NCBI GenBank assembly: GCA_028292785.1
Contig: JAQGLQ010000390.1
Location: 1 to 13,838 of the forward strand
Origin: Noviherbaspirillum sp.
GTDB taxonomy: Bacteria > Pseudomonadota > Gammaproteobacteria > Burkholderiales > Burkholderiaceae
DNA: 13,838 nt
Direction of reading: 5' to 3'
The number at the start of each line of letters is the position of its first letter. The first letter of the stretch is position 1. Below the pieces are notes generated by a model. The model worked only from the letters and a program-made list of their open reading frames with translations. It searched no databases and was not told where the DNA came from. The position numbers and the translations under genes were made by a program. Of the stretch, positions 5,239 to 13,572 are shown in pieces.

Positions 5239-8049
5239 ATGGCGCAAACACGCACAATCGAGCATCCCTCCATCCACGAGATCGAAGAAGTCGCAGACGC
5301 GCTCGGGACAAACCTTGAAAGCGGCCTTGCGTCAGACGCCGTGTCCCGCCGCCTCGCGGACGATGGCCTCAACGAACTGCGCGCCGCCCCGCGGCCGCCA
5401 CGCTGGCGTCGGATACTTTCCCATTTTCAGGATCCGCTCGTCTACCTGTTGCTGGCCGCTGTCGGAATTGCGCTTGCAGCCTGGTTCATTGAAGGTCGAG
5501 TAGGCTGGCCCGTGGACGCGATCGTCATTGCGGTGATCGTAATCCTGAATGGGGTGCTCGGCTATGTACAGGAAGCAAAGGCCGAAAATGCCATCGCAGC
5601 GCTCGCCCGCATGACCGCCGTCACGTCCGCCGTCATACGTGACGGACAGGTAAGGCGCATTCCCAGCGCCCAGCTCGTGCGTGGCGACTTGCTGGTGTTA
5701 GGCGAGGGTGACGCCGTGGGCGCGGATGCGCGCCTGGTTCGGACCGCTTCGTTACGCGTACAGGAAGCCTCGCTCACTGGCGAGAGCGAAGCTGTACTCA
5801 AGGACACCGCGACACTGTCCGATCCGGTTGCGCTTGCGGATCAATCCAATATGGTATTCAAAGGTACCGCCGTCGTTCAGGGCACCGCTCTCGCCGTGAT
5901 CACTGCAACCGGCATGGCGACGCAGGTGGGTTCGATTGCCGGGATGCTCGAAGCCACGAAGGAAGAATCCACTCCCCTGCAGAAAGAGATCAGCCGGATC
6001 GGCCGCATGCTCGGCATAGTGGTCGTCATCATCGTTATTGTGGTGGTAGGAACCATCCTCCTGATATCGGATATCCGCACTGCCGAAGACATCGTCGATG
6101 TGCTGCTGCTCGGAGTATCCCTGGCCGTGGCAGCGGTGCCCGAAGGACTGCCGGCAATACTCACCGTGGTGCTGGCCATGGGGGTCCGGCGAATGGCACG
6201 GCACAACGCTATCGTCAAGAAGCTTTCTTCGGTAGAAACATTGGGGTCGGCTACGGTCATCGCATCAGACAAGACAGGCACGCTGACCCGCTCCGAGATG
6301 ACCATCGAGCGCATCATGACCGCCTCGGGTGCTACCCATGTCACAGGAGTCGGTTACGCGCCGCATGGGCATGTCGAGCAGGAGGGCGTCGCGCTGGGCG
6401 CCGGACCCCTAATGGCGGAGAACATCGTCGTGCTCAGCGGCGGTAGCTTAGCCGGCAACGCCGACCTGCGCAAAACGGAGAATGGCGAATGGGAGATACA
6501 CGGCGACCCGACTGAAGCAGCGTTTCTCGTTGCCGAGCAAAAGCTGGGTATCGCAGAGCGGCGCAAACGCCGCTTCGAACGTATCAGTGAGATCCCGTTT
6601 ACCTCGGATCGCAAGATGATGTCGACGATCGAGGTGGACCATGAGCACAACGATGAGATCGTCGTCATCACCAAGGGCGCTCCAGATGTGCTTCTCCAGC
6701 AGTGCACCCGGGCGCGCGTCGGAGCGGAAGTGGTAGAACTCGATGACGAAATCCGCAAGCGGCTACTGGCTGACGTCGACAACCTTTCCGATGCCGCGCT
6801 GCGCACGCTTGCCGTGGCTTACCGGCCCCTTGCACCAGGTGAAGATCCGCAGGCAGCGGAAGTATTGGAACAGAATCTCATTTTCGTGGGCACCGTAGGT
6901 ATTATCGATCCGGCCCGCGAAGAAGCCGGCCAGGCCATTCAAGAGGCTCGCCGGGCCGGCATCCGGATCATCATGATAACCGGGGACCATCCGCGCACGG
7001 CGGCGCGCATTGCCTCGGACCTTGGCATCGTCGAAGCCGGTGCGCCGGCGCTGACAGGTCTCGAAATTGACAAGCTGGACGACGCAGCCTTTGTCGATGC
7101 GGTCCGCAAAACATCCGTCTATGCGCGGGTGGCACCACAACACAAGTTGCGGATTGTCGATGCACTACAGGCCGACGGTAATGTGGTCGCGATGACTGGC
7201 GATGGCGTCAATGACGCCCCGGCGCTGAAGTCAGCCGACATCGGCATTGCGATGGGCATCACCGGCACGGAGGTCACGAAGGAGGCGGCCAAGATGATTT
7301 TAGCCGATGACAATTTTGCAACGATCGTCGAAGCGGTGCGCGAAGGGCGGGGCATCTTCGACAACATCAGGAAATTCCTGCGCTATCTGCTATCTTCGAA
7401 CATGGGCGAGGTGTTGACCGTCTTTCTGGGCGTGGTATTAGGCGGCGTGATCGGGCTCACGGATGCGGGCGGAGCAGTGGCGCTGCCTCTGCTCGCGACG
7501 CAAATCCTTTGGATCAATCTCCTGACCGATTCGGGGCCGGCGCTGGCAATGGGCGTCGACCCAGAGACCGATGATGTCATGGCACGCAAGCCGCGCCTGC
7601 TAACGGACCGGGTGATTGACGCCCAAATGTGGGCAAGCGTGCTTCAGACCGGCCTGGTAATGGCCGTGGTGACGCTGCTGACGATCGATATGTATTTGCC
7701 TGGGGGGCTGATAGAAGGAACCCGCGATCTCGATAACGCACGCACTGCCGGCTTCACGGTTCTAGTGTTCGCACAGTTGTATAACTGCTTCAACGCTCGC
7801 TCGCACACCGCCAGCGCCTTCCGCCACCTGTTCGCCAACAGGTGGCTATGGGGCGCGGTGGCATTGTCATTGCTGCTGCAAGTCGCTGTGGTCCACCTTG
7901 GGTTCCTCAACGTTGCGTTCAGCACGGTCCCTCTGGCGCTCGACCAGTGGCTGGTATGCGCTGCTATGGCAAGCACCGTCCTGTGGTTCAGTGAGCTACG
8001 CAAACTGTTAGATCGTGCAATTCGAGGTAAGGCCGCGACCACGGGATAG
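5239..8049 (+). CDS. P-type calcium/cation-transporting ATPase (P2A-like)
   Basis: A complete 936-residue P-type ATPase of the inner membrane that would pump cations at the cost of ATP. In order: cation-ATPase N-terminal domain, TGES actuator motif (180-183), M4 PEGLPA (301-306), phosphorylation motif DKTGTLT with Asp344, nucleotide-binding KGAPD (479-483), hinge TGDGVNDAP (653-661), and a C-terminal bundle of membrane helices. Ion-site residues known from SERCA are visible: Glu302 in M4, Asn721 and Glu724 in M5 (SSNMGE), Asn760, Thr763 and Asp764 in M6 (NLLTD). The M8 region (QLYNCFNARS) lacks the SERCA site-I Glu, so one transported Ca2+ (or Mn2+), as in PMR1-type pumps, is more likely than two. 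Proton or mixed specificity cannot be excluded. ATG 5239 has AGGA five bases upstream; a TTG at 5221 is less likely. It is transcribed towards the uspA-like gene. Confidence 0.93.
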   Translation: MAQTRTIEHPSIHEIEEVADALGTNLESGLASDAVSRRLADDGLNELRAAPRPPRWRRILSHFQDPLVYLLLAAVGIALAAWFIEGRVGWPVDAIVIAVIVILNGVLGYVQEAKAENAIAALARMTAVTSAVIRDGQVRRIPSAQLVRGDLLVLGEGDAVGADARLVRTASLRVQEASLTGESEAVLKDTATLSDPVALADQSNMVFKGTAVVQGTALAVITATGMATQVGSIAGMLEATKEESTPLQKEISRIGRMLGIVVVIIVIVVVGTILLISDIRTAEDIVDVLLLGVSLAVAAVPEGLPAILTVVLAMGVRRMARHNAIVKKLSSVETLGSATVIASDKTGTLTRSEMTIERIMTASGATHVTGVGYAPHGHVEQEGVALGAGPLMAENIVVLSGGSLAGNADLRKTENGEWEIHGDPTEAAFLVAEQKLGIAERRKRRFERISEIPFTSDRKMMSTIEVDHEHNDEIVVITKGAPDVLLQQCTRARVGAEVVELDDEIRKRLLADVDNLSDAALRTLAVAYRPLAPGEDPQAAEVLEQNLIFVGTVGIIDPAREEAGQAIQEARRAGIRIIMITGDHPRTAARIASDLGIVEAGAPALTGLEIDKLDDAAFVDAVRKTSVYARVAPQHKLRIVDALQADGNVVAMTGDGVNDAPALKSADIGIAMGITGTEVTKEAAKMILADDNFATIVEAVREGRGIFDNIRKFLRYLLSSNMGEVLTVFLGVVLGGVIGLTDAGGAVALPLLATQILWINLLTDSGPALAMGVDPETDDVMARKPRLLTDRVIDAQMWASVLQTGLVMAVVTLLTIDMYLPGGLIEGTRDLDNARTAGFTVLVFAQLYNCFNARSHTASAFRHLFANRWLWGAVALSLLLQVAVVHLGFLNVAFSTVPLALDQWLVCAAMASTVLWFSELRKLLDRAIRGKAATTG

Positions 8050-8060
8050 CCCGCTCGACG

Positions 8061-8094
8061 CCGGGTACGAACGTCAGCGAACCATCGTGCCCGG
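8061..8094. terminator. Hairpin between convergent ATPase and Usp genes
   Basis: CCGGGTACGA (8061-8070) pairs with TCGTGCCCGG (8085-8094) through ten positions with one G-T wobble, and a further G-T pair outside, around a 14-base loop. It sits in the 55-base gap between the two converging genes, so it could end transcripts from both sides. There is no T-run on either strand, so a protein-assisted or RNA-stability role is possible. Confidence 0.45.
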
Positions 8095-8104
8095 TAGCGA
8101 TGCG

Positions 8105-8530
8105 CTAGCGCACAATCAGCACCGGCACACTAGCCGTCGTGAGCACCTTGGTCGCTACCGAACCCATCACCAGGCTCTTTAGTCCCCCATGACCATGCGA
8201 CCCCATCACGATCATCTCGATGCCATGCTTGGCCACATAAGCTTGGACCTGTTCGGCGATGTCGCCTACCGTATAGTCCGCCTGGTATTGAATTTTCTTG
8301 TCGCGCAATATCTTTTCGGACGGCTCAAGCGCAGCCTTCGATTCCTCGTCGTAATACGCATTGATAGCATCGCTGCCGACGATAGACCTGGCAAGGCCGC
8401 CCGGAACGGGCGGATGGATGTACAAAAGGCGGAGACCGTCCTTTCCTTGACACAAATCCTGATGCGTTACAACGTAATCGACGGCCTTGGCCGAACACTC
8501 GGAGCCATCCACAAGAGTAAGAATTTTCAT
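8105..8530 (-). CDS. Universal stress protein, UspA family
   Basis: A 141-residue single-domain universal stress protein, cytoplasmic and normally dimeric. The start MKILTLVDGSECS is typical, with Asp8 at the nucleotide site. The ATP-binding signature G-2x-G-9x-G-S is intact (Gly110, Gly113, Gly123, Ser124), so this is the ATP-binding class and not the non-binding class. Usp proteins of this type are induced by starvation, stationary phase and low oxygen, and in Burkholderia lxa-type loci they sit beside P-type ATPases and alcohol dehydrogenases. A CATAAT -10-like hexamer (plus-strand 8543-8548) and an AGAAG ribosome site precede the ATG. The 211-base gap to the upstream gene suggests it has its own promoter. 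Confidence 0.92.
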   Translation of the reverse strand: MKILTLVDGSECSAKAVDYVVTHQDLCQGKDGLRLLYIHPPVPGGLARSIVGSDAINAYYDEESKAALEPSEKILRDKKIQYQADYTVGDIAEQVQAYVAKHGIEMIVMGSHGHGGLKSLVMGSVATKVLTTASVPVLIVR

Positions 8531-8741
8531 TCGACTTCTTTCATTATGTTAAATGTTAAACAGCACGACCTTCCCCCGGTTTCGGTGACAAAGATCGAAC
8601 CGCCGCACTGTTTTGTGCGACCTTGTCTTCGTGCTGCGATAAACATGGTAAGCCAAAAGGCGGTTCCGGCTCGGCCATATTTGATTCCGGGTTTCTACCT
8701 GGTGTTTGGGCAGTGTGACGCATAACCTCACCAAGCACGTG

Positions 8742-11474
8742 TTATTGATGAGGGACCGCGGCTTTCCATAAGGTCGGCAGATTTCCAGCGACGCGATCGC
8801 GCAGATCAAGACGCAATGTCATGGTCTCATTGTCAGGAGAAGCATGAACGTCGAAGCCGAATCGCTTGGCCAGATTCAACAAGTTGGCGTTCCCCGCCAA
8901 TGCCTCACCTACTATTTCGCCCGTGCCACGGCTGCAGCAATAGGCAATCAGCTTCGTCATCAATGCAGTGCCCAAGCCTTGCGCTTTAAGGTCGGACCGA
9001 ACGATGATCGCGAATTCAGCTTGAATGTTGTCAGGGTCCGCGATGACACGCGCTACGCCGAGAGTCTCGCATCCGCCACCCGTCCGGCTTCTCGTCGCGA
9101 TGAAGGCCATTTCGCGGTCGTAATCGATCTGCGTGAATCGTGCCAGCTGCGACGGCTGCAACTCACGCATTCCTGCAAACATGCGAAAGCGCACGTCTTC
9201 TGGATCAAGCGCCGTGAAAAAGGCGATATGTTCGGCTCCGTCTTCCGGCTTGATCGGCCGCAGCAATACGCGCGCCCCTTGCCAGGTAATCCATTGCTCC
9301 AGTTCCTGGGGATAAGGGCGAATCGCGAGACGCTCAAGGCCGATCGCTGTATCGGGCTGCCTGACCCGCACGCGAGCGTCCAGCGCAATCACCCCGCGTG
9401 CATCGGCTAGCAGGGGATTGATATCAAGTTCGACGATCTCGGGAATGTCGGACACCATATGGGAAACCTGGATCAGGATACGGCAGACCGCATCGATATC
9501 CGCAGCGGGACGATTGCGATAACCGGCAAGCAGTTTTGACACGCGGGTGCGAGAAATCATGTCGCGTGCGAGCACCATGTTCAGCGGGGGCAGGCCGACG
9601 GTATTGTCGTCCATGACCTCTACCGCGATACCGCCTTGGCCGAACAGGATAACCGGACCGAATACCGGATCAGTGGTGACACCGATAATCAGTTCATGCG
9701 CCTCGGGACGTCGGGCCATTGTCTGCACGGCGAACCCCTGAAGAGTCGCTTCGGGCCGCAACTTAGACAGGCGCCGATGCATCGCTGTGGCTGCGGCTTG
9801 CACTGCTTCAGGCGTTTCAAGATCGAGCGCCACGCCCCCGACGTCGGACTTGTGCGAAATCTCTGGCGACAGGATTTTGACCGCCACCGGAAATCCGATC
9901 TCGCGCGCGGCGCTTACCGCCTGTTCGGCCGTGTGCGCGATTCTTGTTTCGACTACCGGAATGCCGTAGGCCGCCAGCATGATCTTCGCTTCCGGCTCCG
10001 ATAGCATGCTTCGGCCCTGCGACAGCGCATCGCGCGCGACCGCCTGAGCGACCGCGAAACTTGGCGTGAACTCGGACGACACGGAAGGCGGAACCTGCAT
10101 CATCAGTTCCTGATTGCGCCGATACTGAACAATTTGCATGAAACCGTGCACCGCATCTTCAGGCGTGTCGTAGGTGGGGATTCTCGCCTCTGCGAAAATA
10201 CTCCGGGCCCGCGCGACAGCGTCGCCGCCAAGCCAGCAGGCTACGGCGGTCTGCGACGAGTCGCGCAGCAGCGGCGCGACCTTTTCGGCGATCTCGGCCG
10301 AGGATACAACCGCCGTGGGAGCGTGGATAAAAAGCAGCGCATCCGACTGCGTATCCTGAAGCAGAACCTCGATTGATCGGGTGTAGCGCTCGGCTGGAGC
10401 ATCGCCGATGATATCGACGGGATTCCCATGCGACCAGGTGGCAGGCAATATCGCGTCCAGACGTTCCAGGGTTTGCGCCGACAGCCCTGCGAGCTTTCCT
10501 CGACTGGACATCAGTGCATCGGTCGCCATTACGCCAGGCCCGCCTCCATTGGTGATGATGGTCAGGTGCTCGCCAACCAGTGGCCGTGAATGCGCAAGGA
10601 TTTCGACGGCATCGAACAAATCCGTTGTGGAAAAAACGCGCAGCATGCCGGCACGCCGGATCGCCGCATCATAGACGTCATCCGCCCCGGCTAGTGCGCC
10701 GGTATGCGATGCCGCTGCTTTTGCGCCTTCCGGCGCGCGTCCTGCCTTGAGAACGATCACTGGCTTGCTACGCGCCGCGCGGCGCGCGGCCGACATGAAT
10801 TTACGCGCGTGCCGGATATCCTCGATGTAAAGCAGAACCGCGTGGGTGTCGGGGTCGCCAGCCAGATAGTCGAGTGTATCGCCGAAGTCGACATCGGCGC
10901 TGTCACCAAGCGAGATGAATTTGGAGAATCCGATACCGCGCGACTTGGCCCAATCCAGCACGCCAGTTACCAACGCGCCCGATTGGGACGCGAACGCGAG
11001 CTTTCCGGGCAAGGCGCCAGTATGCGCGAAGCTTGCATTCAACCCTATTGCGGGAACAAGGAGGCCGACACAGTTTGCTCCGAGGAGTCGAAGCAGATGT
11101 GGCCGCGCCGCGGCCAACATTGCTTCCTTCATGCTCACGCCATCCTGATTTTTGACTGCCCCCAATCCCGCGGTAATGACGATTGCAGCCTTGGTGCCGC
11201 GCTCCCCAAGCGCCGAGACAATGTCGGGAATCGTTGCTGGCGGCGTGCAGATCACGGCCAGATCAGGCGTTGACGGCAAACTTGCTACCGTCGGATAAAC
11301 CTGGTGCCCATCGATAGTGTCGTACTTCGGATTGACTGGCAGGATCGTGCCGGCAAATCCTGCTTCGGTCAGGTTACGAAGGACAGTGGCGCCGACGCTG
11401 TGCGGTTTCTTGGATGCGCCGATCAGGGCGACCGAGCGAGGGCGAAAAAGGTACTCCAGGTTACGGATGCTCAT
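8742..11474 (-). CDS. ADP-forming acyl-CoA synthetase / GNAT acetyltransferase fusion
   Basis: A 910-residue fusion. Residues about 7-135 are a CoA-binding Rossmann domain (SVALIGAS near 14-21), about 150-450 are succinyl-CoA-ligase-like modules with the phosphohistidine motif SHTGALAG (His257), and about 480-705 are an ATP-grasp domain with the second swinging-loop motif HKSDVGGV (His541). About 733-890 are a GNAT domain with the acetyl-CoA loop VRSDLKAQGLGTALM. The layout is that of the Pat/PatZ protein lysine acetyltransferases, but both His residues required by ADP-forming acetyl-CoA synthetases are present. As I recall, the synthetase half of enterobacterial Pat is inactive. The enzyme may therefore interconvert acyl-CoA + ADP + Pi with acid + CoA + ATP, as well as acetylate proteins. 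The ATG has AAAGG six bases upstream. It follows the alcohol dehydrogenase gene by 54 bases, probably in one operon. Confidence 0.92.
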   Translation of the reverse strand: MSIRNLEYLFRPRSVALIGASKKPHSVGATVLRNLTEAGFAGTILPVNPKYDTIDGHQVYPTVASLPSTPDLAVICTPPATIPDIVSALGERGTKAAIVITAGLGAVKNQDGVSMKEAMLAAARPHLLRLLGANCVGLLVPAIGLNASFAHTGALPGKLAFASQSGALVTGVLDWAKSRGIGFSKFISLGDSADVDFGDTLDYLAGDPDTHAVLLYIEDIRHARKFMSAARRAARSKPVIVLKAGRAPEGAKAAASHTGALAGADDVYDAAIRRAGMLRVFSTTDLFDAVEILAHSRPLVGEHLTIITNGGGPGVMATDALMSSRGKLAGLSAQTLERLDAILPATWSHGNPVDIIGDAPAERYTRSIEVLLQDTQSDALLFIHAPTAVVSSAEIAEKVAPLLRDSSQTAVACWLGGDAVARARSIFAEARIPTYDTPEDAVHGFMQIVQYRRNQELMMQVPPSVSSEFTPSFAVAQAVARDALSQGRSMLSEPEAKIMLAAYGIPVVETRIAHTAEQAVSAAREIGFPVAVKILSPEISHKSDVGGVALDLETPEAVQAAATAMHRRLSKLRPEATLQGFAVQTMARRPEAHELIIGVTTDPVFGPVILFGQGGIAVEVMDDNTVGLPPLNMVLARDMISRTRVSKLLAGYRNRPAADIDAVCRILIQVSHMVSDIPEIVELDINPLLADARGVIALDARVRVRQPDTAIGLERLAIRPYPQELEQWITWQGARVLLRPIKPEDGAEHIAFFTALDPEDVRFRMFAGMRELQPSQLARFTQIDYDREMAFIATRSRTGGGCETLGVARVIADPDNIQAEFAIIVRSDLKAQGLGTALMTKLIAYCCSRGTGEIVGEALAGNANLLNLAKRFGFDVHASPDNETMTLRLDLRDRVAGNLPTLWKAAVPHQ

Positions 11475-11528
11475 GCGTGCCTTTGGATGGTCAAGACGAC
11501 TTTTCTGGTTCCTGCGCCTACGGCCGGA

Positions 11529-12584
11529 TCAGGGCGTAAGAGCAATTTTCAATACGCCGTCGCGCTGGTTGGCGAACAATTCATAGGCTTCCTCGATCTG
11601 ATCGAGCTTGAAGCGATGCGTCACCATGGGCTTCAAATCAACGCGGCCGGACGCAACCACATTCATCAGACGTCGCATGCGCTCCTTGCCGCCAGGGCAG
11701 AGGGTGGTGATGATTTTGTGGTCCCCCAGGCCTGCGGCAAATGCGTCGAGCGGCATTGAAAGCTTGCCTGAATAAACGCCGAGGCTGGAGAGCGTGCCAC
11801 CCGGTTTAAGCGCACGCAGGCAACTCTCGAAGGTTTGTTGAGTGCCCAGTGCCTCGATCGCGACGTCGACGCCGCGTCCATTGGTCAGGCGCATGATTTC
11901 GGCAAGCGGGTCGGTCTTCGTATAGTCGATGGTTATATCGGCTCCCAGGCGTTTTGACACTTCCAGGCGGGCTTCCACGCCATCCACCACGATAATCAGG
12001 CTTGCGCCTTTGAGCTTGGCGCCAGCGGTAGCGCATAAGCCGATCGGCCCCTGCGCGAAGATCGCGACCGTGTCGCCGATCCGTATTCCGCCGCTTTCCG
12101 CTCCGCCGAAACCCGTGCTCATGATGTCGGGGCACATTAAAACCTCTTCATCGGAAAGTCCGTCCGGAATGATTTCGAGATTGGATGTGGCGTTCGGCAC
12201 TAGCAGGTATTCGGCCTGAGCGCCATCGATCGTATTGCCGAAGCGCCAGCCGCCAGCCGCCTTCCCGCCGCATTGCGCTTGATGACCGTCAAGACACGGA
12301 TGGCATTGTCCGCATGGGGTAATTGCTCCTACGATCACACGCTGGCCAACTGCATATCCGCTGACACCTGCCCCAAGTTCCGCGATCACTCCGACGGGCT
12401 CATGACCGATCGTTCGGCCTGCTTCGACCGGAAATTCCCCTTTGAGAATATGCACGTCGGTACCGCAAATCGTCGTGGTCGTGATCTTGATGACGGCTTC
12501 GCCAGGCCCGGCTTTGGGTATGGGCTTTTCTGTCAGTCCTATTTTTCCCGGGTGGAGAAATACTGCAGCTTTCATTGTTCGCAT
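11529..12584 (-). CDS. Zinc-dependent alcohol dehydrogenase (MDR family)
   Basis: A 351-residue medium-chain dehydrogenase that would oxidise an alcohol or reduce an aldehyde/ketone in the cytoplasm. Catalytic zinc ligands Cys40 (ICGTD), His61 and Glu62 (GHEPVG) and Asp153 (CPDIMSTGF) are present, the Cys/His/Asp pattern of the thermophilic/isopropanol-type branch. The structural zinc loop has Cys91, 94, 97 and 105. The dinucleotide loop is A-Q-G-P-I-G, with Ala in place of the usual first Gly. Acidic VVDG after the second strand favours NAD over NADP. The start is ATG 12584, with AGAGGT five bases upstream; ATG 12575 (MKAAVFLHPG) is the alternative. It leads the set with the acyl-CoA synthetase fusion, fitting aldehyde/acetate metabolism under low oxygen (inference from context). 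Confidence 0.93.
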   Translation of the reverse strand: MRTMKAAVFLHPGKIGLTEKPIPKAGPGEAVIKITTTTICGTDVHILKGEFPVEAGRTIGHEPVGVIAELGAGVSGYAVGQRVIVGAITPCGQCHPCLDGHQAQCGGKAAGGWRFGNTIDGAQAEYLLVPNATSNLEIIPDGLSDEEVLMCPDIMSTGFGGAESGGIRIGDTVAIFAQGPIGLCATAGAKLKGASLIIVVDGVEARLEVSKRLGADITIDYTKTDPLAEIMRLTNGRGVDVAIEALGTQQTFESCLRALKPGGTLSSLGVYSGKLSMPLDAFAAGLGDHKIITTLCPGGKERMRRLMNVVASGRVDLKPMVTHRFKLDQIEEAYELFANQRDGVLKIALTP

Positions 12585-12721
12585 GGTTGACCTCTTGCAA
12601 AGCCCCACAGCACACATGATGACGAGTGCGGACCATGCGCCGTAGGTCGGGTTAGTCCGCAGTAAAAACTGAAATGCGAGCTAATCCTCGAACGTAGGAG
12701 GGTTAAATTTTTCCTTCGTTC

Positions 12722-12751
12722 AATATATTTTTGCAAATATACGAAACACAA
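12722..12751 (-). promoter_or_regulatory. Candidate promoter of the alcohol dehydrogenase operon
   Basis: On the minus strand TTGTGT (plus 12746-12751) is followed after 18 bases by TATATT (plus 12722-12727), in the most AT-rich patch upstream of the gene. The implied leader is about 130 bases. The -35 is imperfect and the leader is long. Confidence 0.3.
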
Positions 12752-12762
12752 CTGATGTTGTG
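12747..12762. promoter_or_regulatory. Operator-like palindrome CACAAC-TGAT-GTTGTG
   Basis: CACAAC (12747-12752) and GTTGTG (12757-12762) are perfect inverted 6-mers separated by TGAT. The palindrome overlaps the proposed -35 hexamer of the alcohol dehydrogenase promoter, a position suited to a repressor or class II activator. It does not match the FNR/Anr consensus TTGAT-N4-ATCAA. The binding protein is not known. Confidence 0.35.
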
Positions 12763-13069
12763 CATACCCATTTATCTGCAGCCAAGGGGGCGGATTGGCC
12801 GTGCTATTCTGCCCACCGACGCGTTACAGGCGCTCCTGAAGCAACTGTACTTCGCCGTCACCATTGATCCGCAGTTCATTATTGGTAAGTTGGTTTGAAG
12901 GTCCGGTACGACTGTAAGAGCAGTCACTCAAAAAAACCATGCGACTGGCAGCACTGGGTCGGACTTGGAAGTCCACAATCCGACACATCCTGCTAGATCA
13001 AGTCACAACTTATTCAGATCATCTGTAATCTCAACGACCGTGGCAAGGCGAAACGTAGAAATGCGCTGC
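12763..13069. other. Gene-poor stretch right of the alcohol dehydrogenase promoter
   Basis: Only short frames exist. One plus-strand frame ends ...DALQALLKQLYFAVTID... near 12818-12898, and another begins at ATG 12939 (29 codons, MRLAALGRTWKSTIR). Neither has a ribosome site nor a family I recognise. They may be scraps of older genes in a region decayed by insertions. Confidence 0.3.
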
Positions 13070-13303
13070 TAACGCTCCATGCCTTTTCTTCCTCGATTTG
13101 GCGCGGCTTGTCCCCGCCATTTTTTTCTCTGGCGTACGCGTTGTCTGTGGTGCCGCGCTGTTGACCTGGTGCTTGTCACGTTGCCGGCCAAACCGTTCCA
13201 TCAGCATGCGACGGATCTCATGCCTTTCCGTATCAATGCCGCTCTTCGGCGATATTGGCCGCCTTCAGATTGCGCTCCCGGTAGTTGGGAATGTCTTTTT
13301 CTA
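13070..13303 (-). pseudogene. Decayed coding remnant, unrecognised, one frameshift
   Basis: On the minus strand the sequence reads LEKDIPNYRERNLKAANIAEE, then, after a one-base shift near 13245-13250, IDTERHEIRRMLMERFGRQR and on into a Lys/Arg-rich tail (EKKMAGTSRAKSRKKRHG). The charged, helix-like composition is continuous across the shift, which argues for a real coding past. I cannot name the family. The 80-codon plus-strand frame over the same bases is Cys/Trp/Arg-rich and looks like its antisense shadow. The left edge is arbitrary; the upstream end abuts the proposed IS630 end at CTAG (13301-13304). Confidence 0.35.
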
Positions 13304-13566
13304 GAGCGAATTTCAAATTAATCAAGGGGATAGCCGCAGTGATCGAACCAGCCTCTGGAATCACTATTGCTAATTCGTTGGATGATATGAGTGAGCGCCT
13401 GGTCCAGCGCCTCGCGCAAGCGGGCCTTGATTTCGGACCAGCACGGCTCGATCGGTGACCAATCCGGCGAATACGGCGGCAAGTAAATCAGTTGCGCTCC
13501 TGCTGCAGTCACCATGGCGTTGATACCCTGCACCCCATGACCCTTATCCGCATCGCCCAGAGAAGA
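13304..13566 (-). mobile_element. IS630-family insertion sequence remnant (transposase C-terminus)
   Basis: A minus-strand frame ending at TAA 13318-13320 reads GDADKGHGVQ, then AAGAQLIYLPPYSPDWSPIE, then CWSEIKARLREAL, ending GWFDHCGY. LPPYSPD(x)SPIE is the hallmark C-terminal block of IS630/Tc1-mariner DDE transposases, with the last catalytic acidic residue in SPIE. GWFxHCGY is the usual C-terminus. The frame closes at a TGA (13572-13570) just upstream, so the N-terminal part with the first two catalytic Asp residues is missing. About 15 bases past the stop codon the sequence CTAG occurs (13301-13304). IS630 elements insert at TA, often within CTAG, so the element's end may be at 13304. 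Confidence 0.8.
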
Positions 13567-13572
13567 CGGTCA

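Noticed and set aside
8585..8598. FNR/Anr-like box upstream of the Usp gene
   Set aside because: On the minus strand it reads TCGAT-CTTT-GTCAC, only about 7 of 10 consensus positions, and the spacing to possible -10 elements is off; too weak to call although biologically tempting.
13079..13321. 80-codon plus-strand frame at the right side as a gene
   Set aside because: Cys/Trp/Arg-rich composition, no ribosome site, and the minus strand gives a more protein-like reading across the same bases.
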